From: Hymenoscyphus infarciens
Taxonomy: Eukaryota > Ascomycota > Leotiomycetes > Helotiales > Helotiaceae
Length of the DNA: 64,000 nt
Reading direction: 5' to 3'
Assembly (NCBI GenBank): GCA_001414345.1
Contig: LLCB01000183.1
Coordinates: forward strand, 53,481-117,480
The position numbers and the translations under genes are program-made. This document shows positions 1 to 11,985 of the stretch, one piece after another. The notes under the pieces are model-generated. The model had not been told where the DNA came from. It was given only the letters and a program-made list of their open reading frames with translations, and did no database searches. Numbering within the stretch: the first letter of the stretch is position 1; each line of letters opens with the position of its first letter.

Positions 1-1646
1 GGATTTGATTGAATTTGCCGAAAGTCGTAGTTGTATTTTGTACCCGGTCTGGACTTAACTGAGCTTTATTCGCCGGGTCAATGGCCTTGGCCATTTTGGA
101 AGGGAGTTTCAATTCATAGAGTTCTTTTTTTTGTTTCTGGTTCCTTTCGCTGGAGATGGCCGGCGTTGGAGCTCTAGAGCGTTGAAATGGCGAAAGCTGA
201 TCCAGTGGTACTTGCCCGTTGACAGTCCAACTTCGTGAAACCTCTCGTAGTGCCGTGTACTCAATACCTTCATCGTGCTGTTTCGGAAGTGTCGTTTAGA
301 CTCAGATTGTCATGAACCATTATAATTGACCTCCCAGATTTAAGGGTTTGTTGTATTTAGCTTGTGAGCAAAGACTCAGAGTGACTGGAAGACCCTACCG
401 CCAATATCTAGCACATAGTGAGCCAAAAACGGAGCAGACTATTTTAGCTTCACTCGCCCACAAAATCTTCAGCAGACGGAGCAAAACCCACGGGGGAACT
501 TCAGCCATGCAATACCATAATATCGACCTCTATATTGTCCTCCAGAGAAACGAGTGGAGAATGAGCACTTTTATACCGGTATCTGCGATTCTGCTGAACT
601 CAACGCGAAAAAAAAATTCAGTCGTTATCGAAAGACGATCGCTGCAAGTAGCCTTAAATGTGAGACAACGCAAAAGAAGAATCCAATACCCCGGTCCAGT
701 ATTAGATCCTATTATTATATTATCTTATCTAAATAGGATTATATACCTCGTAGAATAATACTCCGCAAAACCTCTTATTGACAATTGTCTAATGAATATG
801 TATATTACTGTCTTACTTAGAATCAAAATAGAAATATAATTCCATAGAAAACTAAAGAGATTATATGTATTATAAACAACTTAAGAAACTATTACCATGT
901 TTAGTAAACTCCTATAGTAAATTCTTTTTCTTTAAATAGTTGAAAAAGTAAAGTTCTTTGAAGGATTTAGTATAACGGTATAATTTAGTTATATATAAGC
1001 ATTAATAGGTTTATTTGTAACAAGAACTTTTTCTTTCTATTATCTTAAAAAGATAGAATAAGCAAACTTCAAACAGATACTTATGGTCTAAACATATATT
1101 TTATAACTGGAATTCCTTTCTTCAGATGTGTCAGTTGTTCTATAAACTACGAAAAAGCCTGATCAACAACATCGCTTAATTCACTGTTGAAAAATCTCGC
1201 TTAACCACACCGCCTTCCTTTCAAAGCGGAAACTCCAACCAATTGCCACTTCCCATTTGCTCAACCAGGCATTTTTAAGAGAGATATTTTAGCTTAAGCT
1301 TAGCGCGCAATCGGATCGGAAAAAGTAATGTTCCTTCCCTCCACGGTAGAGTTTTTAACGCGTCTTCCTCAACACAAAAAATTCTCTTCCCTTCCTTGTC
1401 GTCAACAGTTTTCTCACCTGCGCCCCTCTCTCTCACTTGCACCACCATTTCACGCGCTTGATCTCTGTTGCCCTCTCTTGCTCTCCTCCTCGTCCTCTTG
1501 CGTAAGTCTTTCTCTTAAAGCCCTTGATATCTCGCTTGCCTAGAACCCCCCCCCCCCCCCCCCAAAACACGAACATACCCTCACATATCTTCATTTACTG
1601 TGTCCTAATGCGCTGTACTGTTTGCTAACCACCGGAGAATAGCACA
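1..1646. other. Intergenic, no supported gene
   Basis: No reading frame here has convincing protein character. From about 700 to 1080 the sequence is AT-rich. A run of 18 C residues at 1546-1563 lies in what would be the 5' leader of the next gene, and its length may be unreliable. C/T-rich tracts at 1400-1540 fit a fungal promoter or leader. Confidence 0.5.
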
Positions 1647-2284
1647 ATGTCTTACGCCCCCCCTCAACAACAACAACTCCTTCTCTTTTACGAGACCCTC
1701 CCCCCGCGCGCGACCCACGTCCGCTCTCTCAACCTCCGCCTGGTCGCAAGCCAGAGAATCGTCCCCGACCAGGGATTGATTGTCTCGATTCCTTTCGGCG
1801 TGCCTGGCACCACCACGGCCCAAGAGGTCAGAAAATCTTGCGTTCGCTTTGGAAGCAACGCGTTGATTGCCCAGGGCGTATGTTTATCCCTCTATTTCCC
1901 AGCCTCTAGTACCCATTTCCCATCTTCTTGGACATAAACAATGAGCAAATGCTAATGGACGATTCTCATCAGTGGAGAGCCAACAACATCCTCCGCCTCG
2001 AGGAGCCCACGGCGCTCTTCACCAGCGGCCGTGTCACCAAGATTCGGAACTGGGATGGGTCCCGTGTCTCCGGCATGCTGGAGGAGCTAATCGCCTCGGG
2101 TGGTACGCTGGAGTTTGGTCTCTCTGTGGAGAACCACAGTATCCTCCGTCCCGATGGCACCCTTGGTCCCCCCTTCGCTGGTCCTCCCTCCGCTGCCTTG
2201 GCTCCTGGCGCGGTTCCTTTGGTGCTCGGTGGTGGTGGCTCTGCTGGTCCGGTTTCTGGTGCTGGTGTTGGTGGAAGTGGCTAG
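1647..2284 (+). CDS. Small two-exon protein of unknown function (180 aa)
   Basis: Exon 1 is 1647-1877. A 95-nt intron (1878-1972, GTATGT donor, GCTAATG branch, CAG acceptor) joins exon 2 at 1973-2284 with the frame preserved. I do not recognise the family. The N-terminus is Gln-rich (QQQQ). The middle has a mixed alpha/beta look with a TLEFGLSVENHS segment. The last 40 residues are Gly/Pro/Ala-rich and end in Gly-Ser repeats, probably disordered. No signal peptide or membrane segment is visible. The stop codon and last coding bases belong to a 103-bp unit repeated twice more downstream. The ATG is the first in frame after a pyrimidine-rich leader. The exon structure is well supported; the function is unknown. 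Confidence 0.65.
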
Positions 2285-2565
2285 CCACCACTATAAATAT
2301 TGTAAGTTAGGCTTGGGGGAGTGCTTCGGGCACTGTGGATGGTTGGGTGGTGGTTTTTCTGGTGCGAGTTTTGGTGAGAGTGGTTAGCCACCACTATAAA
2401 TATTGTAAGTTAGGCTTGGGGGAGTGCTTCGGGCACTGTGGATGGTTGGGTAGTGGTTGTTCTGGTGCGGGTTTTGGTGAGAGTGGCTAGCCACCACTAT
2501 AAATATTGTATGTTAGGCTTGGGGGAGTGCTTCGGGCGCTTTGGGTGGTTGGCTGGTGCTTTTGT
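2255..2565 (+). repeat. 103-bp tandem repeat, three copies, overlapping a stop codon
   Basis: The block TAGCCACCACTATAAATATT starts at 2282, 2385 and 2488, an exact 103-bp period. The copies differ at only a few positions; the third is truncated and diverges after about 2545. The first copy begins inside the Gly-rich 3' end of the upstream gene, so its TAG and flanking Gly/Ser codons are copied three times. The repeated segment also carries a TATAAATA motif and a GTAAGT sequence (GTATGT in copy 3). Confidence 0.9.
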
Positions 2566-3950
2566 CTGTGTTGTGGGAGTTTTTTTTGGGTGGGATGATA
2601 CCCTGCCATTTATGGCTTGCGGCTGGGAGGAAATGAATGATACTGCACCTCCAAATCTTGAAATTTGCCAGTGATTCGTGATGACATTTCGTGATTGAGC
2701 TTGCCCTAAATTTGAAGAAGCAACCCTCAATCCTAAAGTGCCCTTTTCAAAGCTACTCGTCGTAACCTCTTTTAATAATCTCAAATATCTCGGCTACTTT
2801 TGAAAAGATTTTTGGGTAAAAGACTTTACTGGAGTTTCAAGTTTCAGATGTTTGTTTTCAAAGGTAAATATATTTGCAACCATTTCTTCAACTTCTGGAT
2901 TTCTTCAGCGATCTTAGATATCTATCTTGTCCAGCGGTTTTTACTCCAATAATAACTTTCAAGTTGTTCTTGTCAAGATTATTAAACACCGCAGTCTCCT
3001 TTCTATACTTTACTTTCATATTTCAATAGAAAAACACCTTTCTCCAAAACACATTACTAGATTGTTAGTCCCATGTATTTAGTCTCAATATCCACATGTC
3101 TCTCTGCTGTCAAAAGATAAACTCATGATTTCGTGGACTTCATCTTCATAGTTTAATATAGCCGATGTAGGGCTAATTAGACTTGCTAGTCAAACAATAG
3201 GAGGCTCGGAATTTTGAAAGATAGTAACAACCCGGTGAAGCTATAAAGTAGATAGAACAGTTAACTCTGAAGATCGTGTATTTAATTCTGGATCACGCTA
3301 GAGACTTACGCTCCTCAATACCGTGGTCTTTCAATTCCCGGGTTTCTATTCAAAATCCCAAACTTGATACTACACAGGGGAAATGCACAAGGCTAGTCAT
3401 GTGCCACTTGTTCCCGACGCGAGTCCTATTATTGCAAACCCTCCTAGTTTTTTTTGAAAGTATCTCTCAGTGAATTCCAGTCAACTACAATACAACGGGA
3501 CTTACTCTTAGTTTCAAAAATTCTTACATTTGCAATTTTTTCATTTAAGCTGCCAGCGGAGGCTATAACAAGGCCCTGTCACGTGGACATGTCAAACTCC
3601 CGATCCATGTTTCTCGCTGGATGCAATTTTTCCACCTGTGTGGTTTTAATGGGAAAAGAAGGCTGAAGCTATTTTCAACCAGTTCATCTTGGCTTTTAAT
3701 TTCGAGGCGTGGTTGAGGTCGTCCCTTGACCAGACTGCTCCTTCCTATGAATGTTGACTTTGGCCTCAGGCAAACAACAACCAGCGTTGACAAGAAGGGA
3801 AGGCACGATCACCCAACCTACCACCGCCCTGGTTAGTTCGACTTTTAACATTGAGGTCGTCCCTTCCATGACATGACCTCGTTCCATAATTTGACGAACC
3901 CGGGCAGCTTTAGACGAGATGCTCAAGGTCACGACTCACTAAGGCCCATA
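2566..3950. other. Intergenic, no supported gene
   Basis: No credible coding frame is visible. Around 3715-3811 an inverted pair (GAGGTCGTCCCTT and AAGGGAAGGCACGATC) resembles small foldback sequences found elsewhere in the window, and a further GAGGTCGTCCCTTCC lies at about 3852. Confidence 0.4.
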
Positions 3951-4650
3951 GGTCTACACAACGAATAGATGAATAAAATATTAATTATTCATCATAAATA
4001 TTAAATAAATATATAGTATTCGAGCGATTATTCGAGCAATAAGAGCTTAAATGAATATATTACAAATAGTTTCTATTCAGTAAGCTTAATATCCGCCCCC
4101 TAGGTCTTAGTATAGAGGGTCTATATAAGTTGAATTTTACTCCCTTTTTATATATATATTTAAATATAACTAAACTATAAACTCACTTACTTTTAATTAT
4201 TATTAATAGATTACTATCGTCTCTACTCTTTATCACTTATATTATATAAAATAGAGTATTATATTAAAGGGTATTATATAACACCTCACTTTCTAAAACA
4301 TTATACACGTAACCTTTAAACTAAGGTTTCGACGTTAAAAGGGTTAAAAGGCTCTACTCTTTTCACCTTATTTAATAATTTATCTACTTTTTTAGCCTAG
4401 AAACGCTCTAGCGTAGCCTAATCGAGATAACAAAAGCGATTAAAGCAGATAATTTCAAGGGATTTTCATATATATTTAGATAAGTAGGAAACTATACCAA
4501 AAGGGTAGAGAATACAGAATATTCATGAATAAACAACTGCTATTTACACCCTAAACGCTCCTTATTCTTGAATAATTCAAAGGGTATTTGATCCGTAGAA
4601 AATCGTGAATATTCTAAATATATTCCTAGCTTTTATTCGTTGTGTAGACC
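3951..4650. mobile_element. 700-bp TIR element (TA-flanked, non-coding)
   Basis: The inverted ends GGTCTACACAACGAATA (from 3951) and its reverse complement (to 4650) match exactly over 17 bases and are flanked by TA on both sides. The interior is AT-rich and full of stops, without a transposase frame. Length, TIRs and TA flanks fit a non-autonomous Tc1/mariner-type element that has probably been RIP-mutated. Confidence 0.75.
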
Positions 4651-5454
4651 TAACTAAGGAAGAGTGCGCGCCAGGAATTTAAGCTTACGGTTTCTTGAAA
4701 GGCTGGTATTTTGTTGGCTCATTTTTGCGTGTCCATTAGAGGGTGTAGGTGTTCGGCACCGGGGGCCAGGAGCCTTTTTGAAGAAATAGATCTCGCAAAT
4801 GATTTCGGACGAGGAGAAGAGTTTAGGTACGTTCCTAGGCCAATATATTTCTGGGCCCAATGAACGCCCATATCCAGTGTTTTGGCTTTCCCCGCCTTGG
4901 TTAGCCTAGCACTCCGGAGAGGATAGGCTACCCCTCTCTATTAGGAAAGGAGAGGATAGGCTAATTTCACTTATAGGCTAGGCTGAATTAGGTAGGAGAG
5001 ATGCTAAATTTGGATAGGAGAGGTAAGGAAGACTAAAAGAGGGGGCTAGGTAAGGAGAGGTGCTAGAGAGGATAGGATAGAATAGGAAGTATATAAGTAA
5101 AAAACATTAAAATAAGCAAAAAGTAATAAAAAGTACTAATATTATAGACTAATTTAAGAAGTATCAAAAATAATAATATTATTAAAGCTGCTAAAAGACG
5201 AGATATTATTATCCTAGTAGATTAGTAACGACCTAATTCTCTTTATTCTGCCACTTGCCTTCTAAGTCCTTTTCTCTCCACTTCTCTTATAACTTTCGGT
5301 CTATAATAATCCACGCTCAGAGGCACTAAGTTGCCTCTATTATATTAGGAACTGGTTAAGGCTTAAATACGAAGGCTTATAGGAGTAAATAGCACTAAAT
5401 TAAGTGCTCTACTAGGTACTTAATTTACTATAGTAAAACCCCTGTTTTTAGGTA

Positions 5455-5545
5455 CTCTCCCTCCCTCTTAATTGTCTATAGACGCATAGACATTTTCATA
5501 GCTAAAATGTCTATGCGTCTATAGATAATTAAGAGGGGGGGAGAG
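5455..5545. mobile_element. 91-bp hairpin MITE, TA-flanked
   Basis: The element begins CTCTCCCTCCCTCTTAATT and ends with its near-perfect reverse complement, so nearly the whole 91 bp folds on itself around a 7-base centre (CATAGCT). TA lies on both sides. The CTCCCTCC-type end resembles Stowaway/Tc1-mariner MITEs, which is family knowledge rather than a database match. Confidence 0.8.
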
Positions 5546-5580
5546 TACTGATTAGAGACTAATATTATATGCTTTTCTTA

Positions 5581-5788
5581 CTATCCCCCCCTCTTAAGTA
5601 TATGTAATCTCCACTTTGCGGGTCCTATGTAATGTCAAAGCGCTAAGCTAATAAGCAGAGTTAAAGTTAAAAAATAGAATGGTAAAGAAGCTTCTATTGG
5701 CTAAAAACCCTGACCTTATCAGAACTTTACATAGTCTCCCCTAGTCTCTACTCGACCCACTTTACAAATATTTAAGAGGGGGGGATAG
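5581..5788. mobile_element. 208-bp MITE, TA-flanked
   Basis: The inverted ends are CTATCCCCCCCTCTTAA (5581) and its reverse complement (ending 5788), with TA on both sides. Only 35 bases separate it from the 91-bp element, and both share the inner CCCTCTTAA motif at their ends. The interior is non-coding. Confidence 0.75.
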
Positions 5789-6728
5789 TAGGTGGCACCA
5801 AATCTACTAATAACACTATAAATAATATATTTAAGGCTGGCATATACCCTGTCTAGCCTCCCCTGTAGGCTGGGAAAGGCTACTCTGATACCTTAGATAG
5901 GAAAGGATAGGCGGAACAAATTTTAGAATAGGATCGGAGTGGTTAGGAGAAGTGATATATTAGGATAGGATTAGGTAGGATAGCCTTAAAATAGAGGTAG
6001 GAAGGAGAAGGATTGTTAAGGAAGGATAGGATAACAGATTAGGCGGGGAAACCTAAAACACTGCCCATATCAGTCCCTTTAATCGCAACCCCGCGGATAA
6101 TCCGAAGAGCAATATTCTCGAACTTATTTGGCTCTGAATTGGGTCATGTATTTAACTTAGCCGGTGTATCCAGAACGGTGTATCCAGAACAGTGGATCCT
6201 CCAATACAGCGCGATCCGTTGCACCCAAACCAGCTTATTGCTTTGCAACCTGTATTGATTTCTATCTTCAAAAAGCCTCCAAAAACGAATTCCCTGGGAA
6301 AAAGCACCAGGCAAATCACGTATTATTTCTCACCGAGTGTTTTTATTTTCTTATCTCATTGGTCTTTAAAACCAATGTTCATTCAGTTTTTGACAACAAA
6401 CCTTTTCCAACCTGGGCCGGTCTGGACTTGCAAGGTCAAAGTCGTTCCTTCTCTAACATGATCTCGCCCCTCGGCCATAGCATTTCGAGACGAGTCTCTC
6501 GAGTTCGCTCCTTCTCTCTAGGAGACTTCAAGCCACGAATGAAAATTCGTGATCCTGTTTAGTAGCTTGCCCCCCGCAGAGGTGCTCGAGGGAAAATATC
6601 GACTATCATCAGAGAGAAAAAAGGCACTCACTGCAAACTCGCGAGAAGGCCCCCGCTGTCTCTTGTATTTAAAGTTTGACATCAATTTCTTCTTCCACCC
6701 CCATACTACAAGAGCATTGAAGCCTCCA

Positions 6729-8590
6729 TCAAGCAGTGGTACAGCCTCTATCCCTTCGTCGCATTCTCATCGGGACTGTTCCAGCTGGATGCGACACACC
6801 ACTACCAAAACCCTTAAGTGTGAAATCTTCTTTCATATCCTTCCCACCCTTCAATATCTCGCAATCAAACAGACTTATAAACAAGGCAGTCGTCAACAAT
6901 ATCTGGCGTTTCGCAAAGTGCCTCCCAGGACATTGTCGTGGGCCGCCACCATATGGAATCCACGACCCCTCGAGATCTTTCGTCGAGAATGTTGGAGAAG
7001 CATCTTCGATCGGTTTCGCATCACTGTTCGTACTTTTTGATGTATAACTTAGGAACCTCCCGACCCAGAATTCGTTGACAGGGTGCTCGTTGTTGAAGCC
7101 CGTGTTCCAAGAATTGGAATCCATGTGTGCAATTGTTGTCGGTGTGACAATGACTTTTCCATTTGGAATGACCCAGTTCCCGATCTTCATTTCCACCTTG
7201 TCTGTTTTTCGGATGATGTAGAAGTGCATTCTAAGGCGGAGAGTTTCGGCGTAGACGGCTTGAAGAGTTGGTAGACGGAGTAATTGGTCGATGTCGAGTT
7301 GAAGGCGGCCATTTTCAGTCATGATCGCACAGCTATCAACCTCAGCCCTGACCGTGGCAAGCAGCTCGGGGTCTCGATATAGATTGAAGATGGTCCAGCA
7401 TGAAGAGGCGATGGAGTTCCTGGCTCTATGGAAAATAATTAGTACATGTTCTCGCCAAGATTCAAACTGTAACCTACGCCCAAATTGCTCCAAAGTCCCC
7501 GGATGCGATGGAAGCGTAGTCGAAACCGTCCATTTCAAGAAACATTTTCTGCCTTTTCCGAAAGAAGCTACTTCCCCAAAATGGGTCGTCACCGTCAGCA
7601 TCGATTGCCGAGTCATTGAAGTTGTCTCTCGCATGTTGTTGCCAGACCTGAACGGCATTCAATACCCTCTTTCGAGCCGCGTAGGCTCTTGGGGCGAGAA
7701 ACCAAGGAATACCTGCGCACGATATTAGAAAAGTACATGAATACATTTTACAACCTCATACCTTGAAGATAAGTCTGTAAATTTCGATCAAAGTCCCAAT
7801 AGTCTTGCAAAAAATGGGGATTCAACTTCAAAAGGTATTGACCACAAAGAGCATTGATGATTGGGACCGTAGCCTCCTCTCCAACAACCTTCATCATGTC
7901 GTCATGATACTCCCAGCCAGTCCCACTTCGAAGGTGCAAGTTATGTAATTGCTGGGTCATGTTTTCTGTGAACCTATTCCACAAGGGTAAAAGCCCTGTT
8001 CCCTCGAGAAATGACACCAAAGATTGGTGAACAAGGTAGTCAATACGATTCCGAGCTTCTACTTTGCTGCCCGGGTGAGGCACATGAACACCACCTGAAT
8101 CATCTTTGTCGTATATACTCGCGGCCTTGGCTGGTAGACCGAAGGCATATTCAAGTGCGAACTTGACGAAAGGAATTGAGGTGCATGACCAGGAATTCTT
8201 AAAAAGGGCTTTGACGTTCTCCGGTCCGCGGAGGACGTAGAACTCTTGGTGTAGAATCTTGACACGAGCTGGGTGCACGCTCTGGAAGAAATTGCTGTGT
8301 CGAATTAGTGAGGAGACTGCCTACTGACAACAGGTGTGGTGAGCTTACTTTCGGTTCAAGACGAAGCCTATCGGGTTCCAGAGATATGAGACGGGTAGGC
8401 TGCCCAAAAGCGGGAAGACGTAGGGGAATGTTATTGGAGCAACCACAGTGTTGACATTGCTCTTGCTGCTTTGCGATATAAAATTGCGAGCTTTAGTAGC
8501 ATACCGAAGCCAAAGGGCCGCAATTAAAAACAGAGAGACGGCCCCAAGGTGGGCGGTTTCCAGCTGCTTTGGAAAAACATCAAACAGCAT
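6729..8590 (-). CDS. Cytochrome P450 monooxygenase (568 aa, CYP7/8-like)
   Basis: Four exons on the minus strand: 8590-8349, 8294-7762, 7712-7478 and 7425-6729. The introns are 54, 49 and 52 nt, and all splices keep frame. Residues 13-30 form a hydrophobic N-terminal anchor, placing the enzyme on the ER membrane. The K-helix ExxR is ETLR at 397-400. The heme-binding loop is PYGGGPRQCPG at 494-504, with Cys502 as the axial ligand. The I-helix segment (IWAARNSIASSCW) lacks the usual oxygen-activating Thr and has Asn in the area, a pattern I associate with the CYP7/CYP8 sterol-hydroxylase-like group. The substrate cannot be read from sequence. The start is the first ATG ahead of the anchor. No reductase or biosynthetic gene adjoins it, so there is no evidence for a metabolite cluster. 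Confidence 0.9.
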
Positions 8591-9422
8591 TGTGTCGCGC
8601 AATTTCTTCGACACGCTGCGATTAAATCATGCTCAACTGTGCTTGGTCTGTAGACTTAGAAAAGAAGCACAACCGAGGATTTCAAGAAGGAAGATAGATA
8701 TCTCGACGCGACCAGCGTGTTGAAGGGGGCAGTCGTTGTACGTGAACAGAAGCGAGTTAAGCGCCTCAAAAAGACGTCGCGACTGTTTTGTCCAATTAGG
8801 GTATGCATGTCAGCGTTACACCAACATCAGAAAGAAAGAGTGGGGCTGCCCGCCTGTTGACCAACCACAATTTTCCCGCCTCCAAAGTTATTCTTCTCCG
8901 CCACCACCATTCTAATTCATTATCAAAATACCCCTCTTGTGCAATACCTACCAATCTATAATGGGGCTGGAAAAACACAAATGAAACATTGGCTTGCAGA
9001 ATTACGGACTAGCAGCTGACGGATTATGTAGTGTAATTAATGTTCAAAGCCTGGGTTGGCTGCTATTTTTAGACGGCATCTGCATCTTTATCGACGTCTC
9101 ACGGTGGGTAAGCAACAGCCTCCACTACCATTGATGAAGACCACTCAAGTAGGTCTGTTCCGCTCTTCAGCTCTGCTTGCCTTCTCAGAGGCTGTGCCGC
9201 TTTAGTGCCTGCCGCTAAGGTGCAATGTCGAAACTTGGGGGCTAGTTTGGAGGCGAGGCTATGCGATGGATGCAACCACACTGTTATGAAAGTTTAGGTC
9301 GATCTGAGGGACACGCTCACGAAGATAATTATTTAATCTCACCTCATTCCCAGTCTTGAATATGTATGCATTTTCAGGAATCCCTGGCCACATGACGCAC
9401 CAGATCAATTAACCAGGAAACC
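8591..9422. other. Divergent promoter region between P450 and SAT4-type gene
   Basis: This 830-bp stretch lies between the start codons of two divergently transcribed genes and shows no credible coding frame. It presumably holds both promoters; no specific operator was recognised. Confidence 0.5.
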
Positions 9423-10816
9423 ATGGCAACTTCGTTAAACCCCCAAGAGGCAAATGCCCTCATCGAGTCATCGGGTCGAATTCATATACATGACTTCAGG
9501 GTTGGGATATTCCCTCCTTCTTTTTGGAATGCTGCTGACCCAGAAACAGGTGATTATCGGAGTCTTGACAGGCTTCGCTCTTGGGTGCTTTTTTATTCGA
9601 ACCGCAATCCGACTCACGTATCAGAAGCAGCTGCGTATAGACGACTACTTTCTGATTCTTGCAGCCTGCTGTCTCTGCGCAGCTACTGGAATCTTGTACC
9701 ACATCTGCTATTTTCTGTACCTCCACACTGCCACCCTCCTCGAGCCTCAACTTCTGCCTTACCTTCTTGAAGATTTCAGTGAGCTTCTGAATCTCCAAAA
9801 GCAAGCGTATCCTTTTCTTCTCCTGATATGGACAACCACTTTTGCTGTCAAGGGTTGCTTTTTAGCTTTCATGCGTCCGCTCGTGTGGCATATATCAAAA
9901 GGAATGAATAGGTATTACTGGTTTGTTGTGGTCTTTTGCACCATTTCTTGGGCGTTTGTCGAAGCGATGCCATTCATCATATGCCCATATTTTGGTGCCG
10001 ACGCAGGTGAGTACCCTTTTCTCCAGCCAGATTTACATACGCTGACCATTATGTAGTGAAATGCTTCACATCGTCTGTGGATTCAAAAATGTCATACGGA
10101 CTTACTATCCTTGTCACAGTTCTTGACCTACTTTCCGACATAATGGGTACGTACCTTTCCACATTTTGTCCGCCAAGTTGGAAGCTGACTTCACATTAGT
10201 CGTCAGCATACCAATCATCGTCCTCAGACACTCCCTCCTCAGCCGATCAACCAAGTTCGGTCTGGCAATCTTCCTCTGTCTCTCGATTTTCATGGCCATC
10301 TGCGCTATCATCAGACTCGCCGGATATCATTACCACGGACTTGAAGACGATACTTGGCAATTCCTATGGCAACACACTGAAGGTGCTATATCAGTAATGA
10401 TGGCATCGATCACCGCTTTCCGAACCTTGTTCGTCAAGCAGACGAATAATTCCGATAATTCTTCACCGCATAATCCTGTGGAAAGTCTTTTTTGGCATCG
10501 GCTTTTCAAACGATTTCAGGCCCTCGCCCGAGCAAAGCCGATTAGCGAGAAACCTACCTCGACCTCGACGAAAGGTGGTTCGGCTCTCAAGATGCCCAAA
10601 TTGCCTTCTCCCGTCTTTACCGGTATTCGGAGTTTTATAAGGAGGAATAACAGAACTGCAAATGGCGAGGACACTTTTGCAACTTTAAATTCGGTAGGAG
10701 ATGGCACCGACGTAGATTATCACGCGGCCCTTTTGGAACAGGAACGAGCCAGCAGTCGCAAGACTTCTTCTCGTGGTCAATCGTCGCATACTCAATCTCC
10801 GAGTGTTCAATCTTGA
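9423..10816 (+). CDS. Rhodopsin-domain (SAT4/PTH11-like) integral membrane protein (413 aa)
   Basis: Exons are 9423-9500, 9550-10006, 10057-10146 and 10200-10816, with introns of 49, 50 and 53 nt. The first donor (AGG|GTTGGG) is weak, but a GCTGAC branch and the frame support it. The protein has a short N-terminal segment and then about seven hydrophobic helices. These include VIIGVLTGFALGCFFIRTA followed by the RIDDYFLILA motif typical of the fungal Rhodopsin/SAT4 family, then the CYFLYLH and LLLIWTTTFAVKGCFLAF regions. A Ser/Lys-rich cytoplasmic tail of about 120 residues follows. No CFEM cysteine domain is present. Family members are plasma-membrane proteins, some receptor-like; ligand and partners are unknown. 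Confidence 0.88.
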
Positions 10817-11985
10817 AGCTTCAATCTCTTTTGATGATGTTGTAACATTTAATGAATAGTTGATACTTGAGAGGGATCAAACTCAGAATCTTTTCTCGCA
10901 AAGAATTATAGCGAGGTGATAAAATTAACCTCTTGTTTATCGCTTTTCGTCACATACACGTATTTGAGGCTATTTTGAGAATTTCTGTATTTGCTGGCTA
11001 GCTTCCAGTATCTCACTCTGCACTCTCTTATATGCCTTCTTTTTAGGCCAATTAGGAGGCTCCCTGAGCATCTCACTAATATAAGGGTGAAAAGAGTGAG
11101 TACTATCAGCTATCGCACTCATTTAAGAGGCTAAAAAGTACTAACTAATCCTGGCGAGCGTATCGCGAAGGGGTACGAGGGTGGGGTTGAAAAAGAGCTC
11201 AATACTGAATAAGACGTCAAAAGCGACAGGAAGTGTTGTTGGTAGAATAGAGGTTACTCGGCACGAGAGGAGGCATATATATATATGCCTCCCCCTTGCT
11301 TAATAAGCTGATTCCTCAATTCACTATAAACCCTTTCCACAAAAACAACGCATTAGCACAATAAGTGAAAGCTAGCTTAATAATCAACACGTCTTAAGCA
11401 TACAAAGCATTGGGTCCATGCTTTCATCTAGAATCGCGGGGAATCCTTAAGGACCTTCTTTCGAGGTCGTTTGTTTGAGGAGGCAGTTTTATTTTTATAG
11501 ATTGGGGGTAATTTTGGTTTAGTAAATGATTTTAAAAATTCAAGTGCAAAAGGGAGATAGGAGACTTCACAGAGAATCTAAACTCTTCCAGGAACTGCAT
11601 ATGTGAATAACACCCAGAAATGAAAGGTGTCAATCCAATAGAAGTAGCTATTCTTCAATTTGCTCCAGTCATAGTGATAGAAAATGATCTCAACTAGAAA
11701 GTATTAAACCTCTTTACTCTTCTCGATACCTTTACCCCGAACAAGATAGGAAGCGACATAGTTTATGATTCTTTTCATTGCCAAAAATATTTGTTGTGAT
11801 TGGAATTCAGACTGCCAATCACAAAACTTTTCCCTATAAACAATCACACAATGTCCGTGGATTATTCACCCTTTTGCTTTCGAAAAAAGTATAAATTCTC
11901 CAGAACTTCCCTCTCTCTCTCTTTTAAATTAAAATCAACAGCATTTTTAAAAATCACAACCAAAATCAAATAAGCAGCAAACAAA
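10817..11985. other. Intergenic; contains a 24-bp perfect palindrome
   Basis: No gene is supported. A perfect palindrome, GGAGGCATATAT and its mirror, spans 11269-11292. A TATAAATTC box at about 11891 lies some 95 bases before the next possible start codon. Confidence 0.45.

Larger units (their letters stand above)
4651..6728. other. Intergenic, AG-rich and AT-rich sequence with two small MITEs
   Basis: The stretches 4910-5090 and 5860-6060 are full of repeated purine-rich AGGATAGG-like motifs, suggesting low-complexity expansion. Two TIR elements lie at 5455-5545 and 5581-5788. No gene is supported between 6060 and the P450 stop at 6729. Confidence 0.5.

Noticed and set aside
348..758. Open frame of 136 codons near the left edge
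   Set aside because: No domain, no splice context, and composition drifts into AT-rich sequence; probably chance.
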